Below are positions 1 through 10,250 of a stretch of 64,000 bases of DNA, piece after piece. The notes under the pieces were generated by a model, which made no database searches, was not told the origin of the DNA, and saw only the letters and a list, made by a program, of their open reading frames with translations. Source of the DNA: an uncultured Chlorobiaceae bacterium (GTDB taxonomy: Bacteria; Bacteroidota; Chlorobiia; Chlorobiales; Chlorobiaceae). Made by a program: the position numbers and the translations under genes. Each line of letters starts with the position of its first letter. Position 1 is the first letter of the stretch. The stretch spans positions 1 through 64,000 of the forward strand of contig CAIRXW010000021.1 in assembly GCA_903882665.1 (NCBI GenBank), in the 5' to 3' direction.

Positions 1-173
1 ATCATCCCTTTTCTAAAAATTATGGAATGATAAAAATAACAAGTTTTTTTCAAGTCGGTGACGACCAAAAACGTATCATAACTTGTTTTATTATTAGGCG
101 ATAAACAGTGTTAATTTTTTCAACAACCGGACACCAGTGATTTTTAATAATTTTATATGCAAGGGGTAACAAT

Positions 174-1340
174 ATGAAAGTGAAATATTCCGCCAAAAAG
201 TTGGTTGCTATTGCATCTCTAACGCTGCTGTCTGCTATGCCTCAAGCCTATGCGGTTACTGATCCCGTCGTTTTGACGTTCTCTACTGTGGGCGATTCGC
301 GTGAAGACCCATCAGCGACAACGTTGACTGCCCAGGATAAAATCTGGTTGCAAAATTCCAAAGCGTGGTCGCGTATTATTCGGACAATCCAGACTCAAAA
401 ACCGGGGTTACTCTTTTTTAACGGTGACATGATTATGGGTTATGGCAATGCTGATCCCGCTCTTGTTACTGCGGCAACTGTTGCGACTTCCGACTTTTAC
501 AGGTATGGTCAGCAATATGCCTTCTGGCGCGGCATGGTGACCAGCTTACAAGAGACAGGCACCTATGTTGTGCCGGTTCCAGGCAACCATGAGACACAAT
601 CAAAGCCAGCCGGGAAAAAGTCTCAGGTAGCCAACGAAAATGCTTGGCGTGCCAATATGGGCGATTTGATTATCGATAAAAGCCGTTTTCCCTTCCCGAC
701 TGCCAATCTGAATTTTTCCGGCGATTCGAGTGATCCAAAAATTGTTGATCCAACCGGAGTTGATGGTTTGACAACCTCCCAAAAACAGCTTTCCTACAGC
801 TTTGATGTAGCCGATTCCCATTTTGTGGTCATCAATACCGATCCGGTTGGCAGGGATGGATCTGCACCAACTGCATGGCTTGGCAATGACCTGGCGAGTG
901 CCTCTTCGCGTGGTCAAAAACATTATTTTGTTTTTGGCCATAAACCAGCGGCTCCCTACGTCTACAAAAAAGGGGTGACGCCGAACGGTATTGATGCAAC
1001 TTCAGCAGCCCAATTCTGGGGTTTGATTGAACGCTATAACGCCACTTATTTCTGTGGCCATGAGCATATTTTCAACCTCTCGAAACCCTCATTTACCAGC
1101 GGCTCTGTTACGGTTGGTGGTCATGCATATCAGGTGATTGTTGGTTCTGGCGGCTCTCCTTTTGACGCTTCTGTTGCGGATATTGCCGATGGTCTGACAT
1201 TTAACCCCAAAACGGACAGAACCTATGCATGGGCAACAGTTCATGTTCATAAAAGTGGGTTGGTTGATGTTAACGTTTATGGATTCAGTGACAGCTTTGG
1301 CCCGACATCCTTAATCAGGTCAATCACCTTAAAGCAATAA
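174..1340 (+). CDS. Secreted calcineurin-like metallophosphoesterase
   Basis: 388 aa ORF with N-terminal signal peptide (…LVAIASLTLLSAMPQAYA) and metallophosphoesterase motifs (GDSRED, NGDM, PGNHET, GHEH). Confidence 0.85.
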   Translation: MKVKYSAKKLVAIASLTLLSAMPQAYAVTDPVVLTFSTVGDSREDPSATTLTAQDKIWLQNSKAWSRIIRTIQTQKPGLLFFNGDMIMGYGNADPALVTAATVATSDFYRYGQQYAFWRGMVTSLQETGTYVVPVPGNHETQSKPAGKKSQVANENAWRANMGDLIIDKSRFPFPTANLNFSGDSSDPKIVDPTGVDGLTTSQKQLSYSFDVADSHFVVINTDPVGRDGSAPTAWLGNDLASASSRGQKHYFVFGHKPAAPYVYKKGVTPNGIDATSAAQFWGLIERYNATYFCGHEHIFNLSKPSFTSGSVTVGGHAYQVIVGSGGSPFDASVADIADGLTFNPKTDRTYAWATVHVHKSGLVDVNVYGFSDSFGPTSLIRSITLKQ

Positions 1341-1390
1341 GCTTTCAGAAACAGCTTGAAATAATAATGAATTGGTCATGATTCGATGCC

Positions 1391-2464
1391 ATGAGCCCTT
1401 ACAGTAAAAAGCATCCTCATCTTGATCGCCTGCTCAAGAGAGCGATGCCTGTTACTCTTGATCATTCGTCGAAGGTTCTTGTCCTCAGTGACCTGCACAT
1501 GGGCAATGGTGGCCGGCTTGATGAGTTTCGGCAAAATTCCGAACTGGTTAAAACCATGCTCGAGAGATATTATCTGCCTGAACGATATAGTCTGGTGCTT
1601 AATGGCGACATTGAAGAGCTTTTCAAGTTCCCTCTTGAAAGCATTGCTGGCCAGTGGAGTTACTTTTACGATCTTTTTCTCGAATTTAAAAAAAATGGTT
1701 TTTTTTGGAAAACCTGGGGCAACCATGATGCAGCCCTTCTTGATTCAAGGGAATACCGGCTTGCTTCATCGCTGGTCGAATCAGTCAAATTTCATTATGG
1801 AGATGAAACACTTCTGCTGTTTCATGGGCACCAGGCTGCGCTGTTTTTGTGGCAAACCTGTTCAATGCTCAGTCGTTCGGTTATATTTTTTCTCCGCTAT
1901 TTAGCCAAGCCTCTCGGAATAAGAAATTTTTCAGTTGCCTATAACAGTCGCCAAAGGTTCGCTATTGAGCAATCAATTTATGAGTTCTCAAACCAGTCCA
2001 AGATTGTTTCCATAATTGGTCATACCCATCGCCCCTTGTTTGAATCACTTTCAAAAGCTGATTTTCTGAATTACAGGATTGAGGAACTATGCAGGACGTA
2101 TTCGACCGTTGACGGAGAAAAGCGCTCAGCAATAAAGCTGAAAATCGTTGATTTGAAAGCAGAGCTTGATGCCTGTTATAAAAAGGGGAAGGTTACCGGA
2201 CTTCGAAGTGGTATTTACAATAATATCACCATTCCAAGTATCTTCAACTCCGGATGCACTATTGGAAAACGTGGCATCACCGCCCTTGAAATCGAGGGGA
2301 GCACCATCCGGCTGGTTTACTGGTATAACGGCAAGCAGAATCGCAAGTTTATCAGTGAAAGGGACAATCGACCAATGGAACTCGGTTCGACCGGCTTCTC
2401 GAAAATTGTTCTGAATGAAGACTCTCTCGACTATGTATTTTCCCGCCTTCATCTCCTGACCTGA
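1391..2464 (+). CDS. Calcineurin-like metallophosphoesterase (UDP-2,3-diacylglucosamine hydrolase-like)
   Basis: 357 aa; motifs SDLHMG, NGDIEE, GNHDA, GHTHRP. Confidence 0.85.
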   Translation: MSPYSKKHPHLDRLLKRAMPVTLDHSSKVLVLSDLHMGNGGRLDEFRQNSELVKTMLERYYLPERYSLVLNGDIEELFKFPLESIAGQWSYFYDLFLEFKKNGFFWKTWGNHDAALLDSREYRLASSLVESVKFHYGDETLLLFHGHQAALFLWQTCSMLSRSVIFFLRYLAKPLGIRNFSVAYNSRQRFAIEQSIYEFSNQSKIVSIIGHTHRPLFESLSKADFLNYRIEELCRTYSTVDGEKRSAIKLKIVDLKAELDACYKKGKVTGLRSGIYNNITIPSIFNSGCTIGKRGITALEIEGSTIRLVYWYNGKQNRKFISERDNRPMELGSTGFSKIVLNEDSLDYVFSRLHLLT

Positions 2465-2530
2465 AGCGTCACCGGAACATGTTTCGAAACGGTAACGATT
2501 CCTGGCGAAACGTATCGCATGATGCAGATG

Positions 2531-4009
2531 TCATGACATGAGCAATGAAAGGAGCGAAAAGAGAAGGGCAGTCAAAAGAGCAGCAATGAGGTTCATAAAA
2601 AAACCGGGTATCAGAATCATTTTGAGTGAAACATGTTCAATGCCGCCGAACGCAAGCGTGTTGGCCGCAGTTGCAACTGGTGTCATGAAGGCGCTCGAAG
2701 CGGCGATGGTTATGGTCAGCAGCATGATTATAGGCGACAGGGAGGTGTGTGCGGCAAGAGCGCTTGCCAATGGCGTAAACATGAGAATCAGTGCGGTATT
2801 GCTCAACAGTTCCGAAGAAAACATGATGACGATGATCAAAGAGAGTAACTGAAGAAAATGATTGCCAAACGGCTCAATTGCGTTAAGTATGGTTAATTTT
2901 GCCAACCTCAGGAGATAACCGTCAACCTCCGGAGTTGCCGGATTATCCCATGCCTTGAGCAAGGCAAACAGCATTATCCCCACGACAACGAGAAGGAATA
3001 TTCCGAAACAGGGAAGATCCTTCATGATCAGGTTGATTGAAAGAATCGAGTTGGCATTGGGTTTGTCGAGGTTTGTCATTGGCTCACGAAAAAAATGAGC
3101 CCAGACCCGGTCAAATAATCGCTGAAGAAATCGGTCTATTGCGCTGTAAACCCCGTTCAGGGGGGTTCCCATGCGGGATTCCAGTTCCCGGAAGAGCTGG
3201 CTGATAAAGATCAGGGGAAATCCAATAAGATGAAGCAAAAGAAAGAGGGTATTCATGAAAAGCGTTTCCAGTCTGAAGCTCTTCTTCGGCAGGATTAAGG
3301 CAACAAAGAGAAATATGGTTCCATAGAGCAGAAAGCAAAGGTCTATAGTGTTGAGACTGAAAAGAATCGGGGCTGGTTTGAAAAAAAACTGCAAGGCGCT
3401 CAATGTGCTGATCAGCAGAAGGTTACTTATGAGGAAAAGCAGGGGCTTGTGAGGCAAAACAGCCGGGATACCACTGCTTTCGGAAAAGAGGGATGGAATG
3501 CTGAATGGTTTGGCGGTGAAGAGAATGATGGCCCGTCCAAAAAAAAGAAGGAGAAGCGTTGCAGGTACTCCTGCTCCAAGCCAGGAAAAAAAAGTGATAA
3601 GGTGCCGACCCTCAAATTTAAAGAGTTCGGCCAGGGCAATGGCTAAAATATTTTGCGGACTTCCGGAAAGCGATGCCATTCCTCCACTGTTGGAGCCAAA
3701 GGTGAGTGCAAGATAGAGCAACGATGCGGCAATTCTTTTCTCATCTCTCAGCTCAACAAGTGAAAGCAGGTGATTGATGACGGGAATCATGGAAATCACC
3801 ACAATGGTATGGGAGATAAAGATAGAGAGGGTATAGGAGATCAGAAGAATTGCCGTCAAAAGAGCGCCCAGGTTTTTGCCTGTGTGACGGAGCAGAAGTG
3901 CGATCAGCCTCTGATGCACACGGGCAGCAACAAGCATTTCCGAAAGCAGAAATCCGGTCAGTATGATAACACTGTTTTGAAGCAAATTCATCGTTGATCT
4001 TCTTTTCAC
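2531..4009 (-). CDS. SLC13/ArsB-NhaD superfamily anion permease-like membrane protein
   Basis: 492 aa polytopic ORF; GSNSGGMASLSGSPQNILA and C-terminal SSAFMTPVATAANTLAFG resemble the substrate motifs of the ion-transporter superfamily. Confidence 0.7.
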   Translation of the reverse strand: MKRRSTMNLLQNSVIILTGFLLSEMLVAARVHQRLIALLLRHTGKNLGALLTAILLISYTLSIFISHTIVVISMIPVINHLLSLVELRDEKRIAASLLYLALTFGSNSGGMASLSGSPQNILAIALAELFKFEGRHLITFFSWLGAGVPATLLLLFFGRAIILFTAKPFSIPSLFSESSGIPAVLPHKPLLFLISNLLLISTLSALQFFFKPAPILFSLNTIDLCFLLYGTIFLFVALILPKKSFRLETLFMNTLFLLLHLIGFPLIFISQLFRELESRMGTPLNGVYSAIDRFLQRLFDRVWAHFFREPMTNLDKPNANSILSINLIMKDLPCFGIFLLVVVGIMLFALLKAWDNPATPEVDGYLLRLAKLTILNAIEPFGNHFLQLLSLIIVIMFSSELLSNTALILMFTPLASALAAHTSLSPIIMLLTITIAASSAFMTPVATAANTLAFGGIEHVSLKMILIPGFFMNLIAALLTALLFSLLSLLMS

Positions 4010-4190
4010 TTTATCATGATACGGTAAGCGTCTTCATACTACAGCTTGCATTTCCCGGTACAAAGAGCGAAAGCATTGTTTACAGAATCGTTGCATGACC
4101 GTAACTCTTCCCCAACACTATTTTGTTTTTTTATAATTGTGTAGTTTCATGTTTCTCTTTGGCCATTGCACTGGTAACTGAAAGAGTTTT

Positions 4191-4982
4191 GTGAAAAATA
4201 ATTGTAACTGTTTTTTCAAGCAGCTTCCATTCTTGTCTCGAAGCAGGGCCCTCCTGCTGAGGATTTTTATGCTTCCCAATTTTCTGTTAACCAGGGCCTA
4301 TGGTCTGGAGAATCTTTCCGGATCCGGGAGCGCGAGCATTTATGTTTTCAACCACAATAATTCTTTTGAAGTATTGATGGTGCCAGCGCTGCTCATGTAT
4401 CATCTTGGCGGCATCAGCATCAGCTTTGTCATTGACTGGATGTACGGCAAATTGCCCATTCTTGGCTCGTTGATGAATATGACCGATCCAGTCTATGTCT
4501 ATCACAAACGTTCATGGTTGCCCTTTTTAGAAGCCACCAGGCCTGCGACACCTTCCGCTGACACGATAGAGCGCTGCGCAGAGAAACTCCGTGCAGGCCG
4601 CAGCATCGGGATTTTTCCGGAAGGAAAGCGCAACAGGGATCCGGAAGTTTTGGTCACGGGAAAATCGGGTGTAGGTCATATTGCTTTGCAGAGCGGAGTG
4701 CCTGTTATTCCTGTTGGAATCGATTTCAACTGCAGAAGAACAAAGGGAAAAATTCCGGTACTCGGCAGAACAATTGTCAGGATAGGTCGACCGATTATGT
4801 TCCGGCAGCAGTCGGAGAGATACCGTGCAATTATGCCTTCAGTTTCGGGGTCCAGCAGGCAGCACTCTGAACGAAACCAGATGGCCGCCGAGGTCACCCA
4901 TGAGATTATGCTTTGTCTTGCCGAGCTTTCCGGCAAACGATACCGTGCGCCCTCTCCGCAGAACAGATGCTGCCTTACATAA
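4191..4982 (+). CDS. 1-acyl-sn-glycerol-3-phosphate acyltransferase (PlsC-like)
   Basis: GTG start; NHNNSFEVL acyltransferase motif and FPEGKRNRD motif. Confidence 0.82.
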   Translation: MKNNCNCFFKQLPFLSRSRALLLRIFMLPNFLLTRAYGLENLSGSGSASIYVFNHNNSFEVLMVPALLMYHLGGISISFVIDWMYGKLPILGSLMNMTDPVYVYHKRSWLPFLEATRPATPSADTIERCAEKLRAGRSIGIFPEGKRNRDPEVLVTGKSGVGHIALQSGVPVIPVGIDFNCRRTKGKIPVLGRTIVRIGRPIMFRQQSERYRAIMPSVSGSSRQHSERNQMAAEVTHEIMLCLAELSGKRYRAPSPQNRCCLT

Positions 4983-5007
4983 GATAACCATAAAAACAGG
5001 AGCCTTT

Positions 5008-5670
5008 ATGTCCAGTGTAACCGTCCTTCGGATTGAAAGTGCTGTTGATCGTGCCAGTGCTCTCGAAGTCATCAGGCAGGTCTTTTGTAAAGAAAAAAAC
5101 TGGATCAGCACGGTTCAGAACCAGATTCCTGATGAGCTTGCTGGGAATACCGGTTTTTCATGGTTTCTGGCCAAAGTAAACGGACGGCCAGCCGGTGTAC
5201 TTCGTTTGCTTTACGACCCCTCTTTTGACCTGCCCGAAGAGTATGATGTACATTTCATGCCGGGTATCACCGTTGCAAAGTTGAAAAGCTTCGGGCGATA
5301 TGTAGAAATCGGCAGATTCATGATTCTTGAAGAGTTCCGCAGAAAACCGAGGGTAGCCCTCCGACTCATGCGGGCAGCCACAGAGGAGGTCATAGAGCGT
5401 GATTATACGCATTTTATTACCGATGTGTTTGAAGGTGAGGCACATTCGCCCCTGAATTTTCATACAAGAGTGCTCGGCTTTGAGGTGGTTGGAACGCATG
5501 CATTTGGTGAGTTAAACTGCAGTTCAACCCGGATTATCCTGATGCTTGATATTATAAAGCTTTACAGTCGCATCAAAGACAGTAGAAGCAGGATTTACCG
5601 CGAACTGACCGATGGTCTCAGGGGAATTTTTGAGCGGAAGGCTGCTCTTTCACAGATGACAAGAGGATAA
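5008..5670 (+). CDS. GNAT-fold N-acyltransferase, FeeM / acyl-homoserine-lactone-synthase / OlsB-like
   Basis: ATG at 5008 within ORF 4825..5670; YVEIGRFMILEEFRRKPRVALRLM resembles the acyl-CoA/ACP-binding strand of this group. Confidence 0.6.
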   Translation: MSSVTVLRIESAVDRASALEVIRQVFCKEKNWISTVQNQIPDELAGNTGFSWFLAKVNGRPAGVLRLLYDPSFDLPEEYDVHFMPGITVAKLKSFGRYVEIGRFMILEEFRRKPRVALRLMRAATEEVIERDYTHFITDVFEGEAHSPLNFHTRVLGFEVVGTHAFGELNCSSTRIILMLDIIKLYSRIKDSRSRIYRELTDGLRGIFERKAALSQMTRG

Positions 5671-5742
5671 AAAAGCGTTGCCCATGTTTCCTGCCAGCAG
5701 AGTGAGCGATGGTTTGCGTCATTACAATAAAAGGAGTACTTC

Positions 5743-6003
5743 ATGTTGCGACTTGATGAATTGAGGGCTGAAATAAAAGGTGATTTTTTTTTACATGATG
5801 AACTGAAGAATCATGATGTCAAAAAAGTCGAAGTACTTGCAGATACCATAATAAAGCCCGCCGGAAAAAAAGACTTGGTCAAACTTCTGCGCTTGCTGGA
5901 AAAATCCGGGCATCCCCATATCGTTATCAATTCCAAAGGGCGGGTGGTCTTTCCTGACAGACGATTTCACGGTGCTGTTGTTGTTACTGATTTGAAGCTG
6001 TAG
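5743..6003 (+). CDS. Small conserved-looking hypothetical protein
   Basis: 86 aa ORF; its 3' end is repeated as a degenerate copy at about 13048-13150. Confidence 0.6.
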   Translation: MLRLDELRAEIKGDFFLHDELKNHDVKKVEVLADTIIKPAGKKDLVKLLRLLEKSGHPHIVINSKGRVVFPDRRFHGAVVVTDLKL

Positions 6004-6325
6004 GGCATGAAGTCAGTGAAGAGATTGTCGCTTTTAAGCTGCGAATCATCGGAGGAAGCGTGATTAAATCCGGGATACCCGCTGAATCCAATACGGCGGC
6101 AAACATGTTTTCGTACACCGATAACGCGACCTGTTGGCATTTGAGTAGTTTTGCCCGCATTTTACTTGATTTCCATTGCTGTCAGGCCAGTAGGAATGCC
6201 TAATTTCTTCAGTTGTCGTGCATTATCGAATATAATCAACCGTACTTATTGAGATTTAACGCAAATGTAACGATCTTTCGCTTGGAGGTCGTTTCAATAG
6301 TTCAATAAATATTGTAATCTTGTTC

Positions 6326-6700
6326 ATGGAAAAAATCACAGCAACAACCATATTTGAATCGCTCTCATCCGGCGTAAGATTGGATGTGTATCGATTACTC
6401 GTCAAAAAAGGAGCCGAAGGCATGGTCGCAGGAGAGATTGGATCATCACTCGATGTGCCCCCGGCAAATCTTTCATTTCATCTGAAAACCCTTACCCATG
6501 CAGGGCTTATTACCGTTTGTCAAGAAGGCCGTTTTCAGAGGTACCGCGCTAACCTTCCGTTAATGATGGAACTGATTGGCTATCTCACGGAAGCATGCTG
6601 TAACGGTAATCCGGCGCAGTGCGGCGATTTCAGTTCTCAAACTCTTTGTCCTCAGAGCATAGACACGCAATCAGTTATGAACTCTAAACCAACGGCATGA
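6326..6700 (+). CDS. arsR: ArsR-family winged-helix transcriptional regulator
   Basis: LSSGVRLDVYRLLVKKG…VPPANLSFHLKTLTHAGLITVCQEGRFQRYR; immediately upstream of arsenic genes. Confidence 0.88.
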   Translation: MEKITATTIFESLSSGVRLDVYRLLVKKGAEGMVAGEIGSSLDVPPANLSFHLKTLTHAGLITVCQEGRFQRYRANLPLMMELIGYLTEACCNGNPAQCGDFSSQTLCPQSIDTQSVMNSKPTA

Positions 6701-6916
6701 CTTCTTGATCTCCTTATAGATATTCTGGTATGCATGGAAAGGATGCAACAGAATCCGGATTCAATTAAAACAGCAATACAGCTCTTATTTATAGCCAAAG
6801 GCCTGGAGAGGGAAGGAGATCATGTTACCAATATTGCAGAAGAAGTCTATCTGATGGTGACAGGGTCACCCTTGCAGGTACCTCGAACAAAGCCGGTATC
6901 TACACAAAGAATCTGA
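6701..6916 (+). pseudogene. C-terminal fragment of a PhoU-like protein
   Basis: LLDLLIDILVCMERMQQNPDSIKTAIQLLFIAKGLEREGDHVTNIAEEVYLMVTG matches the PhoU C-terminal signature; N-terminal two thirds absent. Confidence 0.72.
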
Positions 6917-7004
6917 ATCGAATTACATGGTACCATGTGTGACCTCTAATCAAGAAGTATCTGGCATATACCCGTTAACATTGAAAACCTCAACAAGACA
7001 CTTT

Positions 7005-7433
7005 ATGAAGCAATCAGTTCTCATTCTTTGTACCGGAAACTCTTGCCGCAGTCAGATGGCTGAAGGGTTTCTTCGCTCTTTCGACACATCTCTTGAGGTT
7101 TTTTCCGCTGGAACAAAACCTGCCGCTGCCGTGCATCCGCTTGCCGTGGAAGTAATGCGTGAAGAGTTGGTTGATATCAGTTTGAATAAGCCGAAAAGTG
7201 TGGATGAGTTTCTCGGCAAAGCTTTTGATTATGTCATAACGGTCTGTAACGGCGCCAATGAGTCGTGCCCGATGTTTACCGGCAAAGTGGAACACCGCCT
7301 GCATATCGGCTTCGACGACCCGGCTGAAGCAACAGGAACAAAAGATGAGATAATCGCCGTTTTCCGTCGTGTACGTGACGAGATCAATCTGCGTTTCAGA
7401 CGGTTCTATAACGAGAATTTAACTACCGAATAA
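7005..7433 (+). CDS. arsC: Arsenate reductase, thioredoxin-coupled LMW-phosphatase family
   Basis: [18 protein letters not shown]-loop; paired cysteines [19 protein letters not shown]. Confidence 0.9.
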   Translation: MKQSVLILCTGNSCRSQMAEGFLRSFDTSLEVFSAGTKPAAAVHPLAVEVMREELVDISLNKPKSVDEFLGKAFDYVITVCNGANESCPMFTGKVEHRLHIGFDDPAEATGTKDEIIAVFRRVRDEINLRFRRFYNENLTTE

Positions 7434-7435
7434 TC

Positions 7436-8491
7436 ATGGCTATTGCAGCAAAACAGCTCTCTTTTCTTGACCGCTTTCTGACGCTCTGGATATTTCTTGC
7501 TATGGCGGTCGGGGTACTCTCCGGATATCTCTATCCCGGCATTACGGGTTTCTGGAATCTCTTTCAGTCAGGCACAACGAACATGCTGATAGCCGCAGGG
7601 CTCATTGTCATGATGTACCCTCCTCTGGCAAAAGTAAAATATGAGGAGCTTGGTGATGTCTTCCGCAACACAAAAGTGCTTCTGCTGTCGCTGGTGCAGA
7701 ACTGGATAATCGGCCCGATTCTGATGTTTGTGCTTGCCGTGCTTCTGCTTTCGGATATGCCGCACTACATGGCCGGCCTCATCATGATCGGCCTTGCCCG
7801 CTGTATCGCCATGGTCATTGTCTGGAATGATCTTGCAAAAGGTGATACCGAGTATGCCGCGGGGCTGGTCGCCTTCAACTCGATCTTCCAGGTGCTCTTT
7901 TTCCCGTTTTACGCCTGGATATTCCTGACCCTGTTGCCGAAGTGGCTTGGTATCACCTCCGTGGTCGTTGATATCTCCATCGCCGAAATCGCCGTATCGG
8001 TCTTTATCTATCTCGGCATTCCCTTTATTGCCGGCTTCCTCACCCGTTTTACTCTCTTGCGGCTGAAAGGAAAGGATTGGTATGAGTCGGAATTCATCCC
8101 CCGCATCAGCCCGCTCACGCTTGTGGCGCTGCTCTTCACCATTGTTGTGATGTTTTCACTCAAGGGTGAGTACATCGTAAAAATTCCCATGGATGTGGTG
8201 CGTATAGCCATTCCCCTTCTGATCTACTTCGTGATCATGTTCCTGCTCTCGTTTTACATGGGACGCAAGGTTGGTGCAGGCTACCCGAAAACCGCAACAC
8301 TTGCATTCACTGCGGCAAGCAACAACTTTGAACTCGCGATCGCGGTAGCCGTAGCTGTATTCGGCATTAATTCCGGTGAGGCTTTTGCCGCTGTGATCGG
8401 GCCGCTGGTTGAGGTTCCTGCCTTGATTGCACTCGTCAATGTAGCACTCTGGTTCAGAGGGAAATATTTCGGTGAAACAACAGAGGTCTGA
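7436..8491 (+). CDS. acr3: ACR3-family arsenite efflux permease
   Basis: 351 aa polytopic protein; [25 protein letters not shown] with conserved Cys; lies between two arsC genes. Confidence 0.92.
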   Translation: MAIAAKQLSFLDRFLTLWIFLAMAVGVLSGYLYPGITGFWNLFQSGTTNMLIAAGLIVMMYPPLAKVKYEELGDVFRNTKVLLLSLVQNWIIGPILMFVLAVLLLSDMPHYMAGLIMIGLARCIAMVIVWNDLAKGDTEYAAGLVAFNSIFQVLFFPFYAWIFLTLLPKWLGITSVVVDISIAEIAVSVFIYLGIPFIAGFLTRFTLLRLKGKDWYESEFIPRISPLTLVALLFTIVVMFSLKGEYIVKIPMDVVRIAIPLLIYFVIMFLLSFYMGRKVGAGYPKTATLAFTAASNNFELAIAVAVAVFGINSGEAFAAVIGPLVEVPALIALVNVALWFRGKYFGETTEV

Positions 8492-8972
8492 TAGCAACCT
8501 ATTAATCAACATTTCAAATGCAAAAAAACAAAACGTGCTTTTTCTCTGTACCGGCAACTCTTGTCGGAGCCAGATGGCCGAAGGACTACTTCGGCACCTG
8601 GGAGGGGAGCGGTTCGAAGCTTTAAGTGCAGGGCTTGAACCGAATCATGAAGTCCATCCTTTGGCGATACAAGTTATGAAGGAAATCGGTATCGATATCA
8701 GCTCTCAACAACCGAAAGCTGTGGATGTCTACCTTGGAAAGACAATGATTCATTACCTGATTGTTGTGTGCAACAAGGCTCAATCAACCTGCCCTCGGAT
8801 TTGGCCGGGACTACCTAATGAAAAACGATATTACTGGCCAGTCAACGATCCGGCGGAGATATCCGGTACAACAGAAGAGCGACTTGCGGTTTTCTGTGAG
8901 GTTCGTGACGAACTAAAGGAGAAAATAACCTCATGGCTTTATGATATCAGTATGGGCACCTCTTTTGAGTAA
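8472..8972 (+). CDS. arsC: Second arsenate reductase / LMW-phosphatase family protein
   Basis: [40 protein letters not shown] start overlaps acr3 by 20 nt. Confidence 0.85.
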   Translation: MKQQRSDSNLLINISNAKKQNVLFLCTGNSCRSQMAEGLLRHLGGERFEALSAGLEPNHEVHPLAIQVMKEIGIDISSQQPKAVDVYLGKTMIHYLIVVCNKAQSTCPRIWPGLPNEKRYYWPVNDPAEISGTTEERLAVFCEVRDELKEKITSWLYDISMGTSFE

Positions 8973-9140
8973 GCTATACATGATAATAAACTTAACTTGC
9001 AGCCCTCATGCGTGTCGATGATCCGATGCTCTCGATGGTGGCAACCCGCCGTAAGGCTGAAAGACGATCAGGGGCAAGAGTGCCCAAAGAACGCGCGGCA
9101 CCTTTGAACTCGTCGATCTGAGCGATCAGGGTCAAGTCGG

Positions 9141-9749
9141 CTAACCTTCTGCTGGAGCCTCAGGCTTTTCGGAAAGAGGCTCCGAAGGCTGCTGAAACTG
9201 CACCGGAGCTTCCGCGATTTTCCGAAAAAGCCTTATGTGGAAGAGATGCTGAGGCCAGTTCAGCAAAAATGTTGCAAGCGCCTCCCACACCGAAACCCAT
9301 GCCACAATGGTAAGACCTTCGGCAAAAACAGTATTGAGAAATGAGGGACTGCCGTCAACAACAAAGAGATGATTGACCCACAAAGAGATGCCGAGAATAA
9401 TAATGCCAATAACGAGAAGCGTTGCGGCGGTTCTCAGCATCTTGTTCATTGCTCCAAGTTCGAGTTCCCGCTGGTAGATAAAAAATTTATGGACACTGGT
9501 ACGCACCCGCTGCATGAACTCTTCAGAAGGATAACACTCAAACATAAAGCGGATCACAAAATCAACCCGTCCTATTTCACGCACACACTCTGTGAGATAA
9601 TAGGCCAGATCCTCATCAAGATCTTTTTTGTGGTATGGAGCTGTTTTGTCGAAGTCCTCATAGAGATCTTCAACACGCCTCGCGGCCACATCAACGATAA
9701 CAAGTCCATCAGCGGTACGTTCGTAGCGGTCAACTATTTTTTTTGGCAC
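9141..9749 (-). CDS. Hypothetical membrane protein
   Basis: 202 aa ORF with two predicted TM segments (LLVIGIIILGISLWV; SVWEALATFLL). Confidence 0.7.
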   Translation of the reverse strand: MPKKIVDRYERTADGLVIVDVAARRVEDLYEDFDKTAPYHKKDLDEDLAYYLTECVREIGRVDFVIRFMFECYPSEEFMQRVRTSVHKFFIYQRELELGAMNKMLRTAATLLVIGIIILGISLWVNHLFVVDGSPSFLNTVFAEGLTIVAWVSVWEALATFLLNWPQHLFHIRLFRKIAEAPVQFQQPSEPLSEKPEAPAEG

Positions 9750-10250
9750 TGGTAATAAATTAAATCCGCAAAATATCTGTAAATTTATTTAGAAAAAGTG
9801 GTTACAGATTTTTTATTTCTTGCTGGAAAACAGCCTCGTTTTTTGCTGATAATATTCATATTAATTTAAGTAAAAACACTTGATTTTTTTATAAAAACGT
9901 GAGTCAACCAGAGGCAAAAGCCTCCGATAGAGAGCTGGAAACTTTTGTCATTGAGTGAGATAAATTGTTTGGAGAGAGCGTTTTGGTGCCATGCTAACCT
10001 TTTTTTGAAGGGGAATTTTGCTTTGAGTTTCTGATAAAGTATCTTAACGATCTTTTGAAGATCATAATAATTAACGACAAGGCATGATCTTTTTTTGATA
10101 ATCCCGATAATTTGCTGAATTCAGAGAATTTATAGACTGGTGCGCTTCGATTTTTGTTATTCTGATTAACGTTCAAGGAGCTATTGTTGTCCCATAAAAA
10201 ACTAAAATTACATATATTCGAAAGTTTATCTAAAAATAAAATGAAAAGCC

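Noticed and set aside
600-941. Minus-strand 113-aa ORF within the phosphoesterase gene
   Set aside because: Antisense to a well-supported CDS; no recognisable motifs. Many similar shadow ORFs in the track were rejected for the same reason.
9001-9120. Possible short coding remnant (MRVDDPMLSMVATRRKAERRSG…)
   Set aside because: Too short, and no family recognised from the sequence alone.
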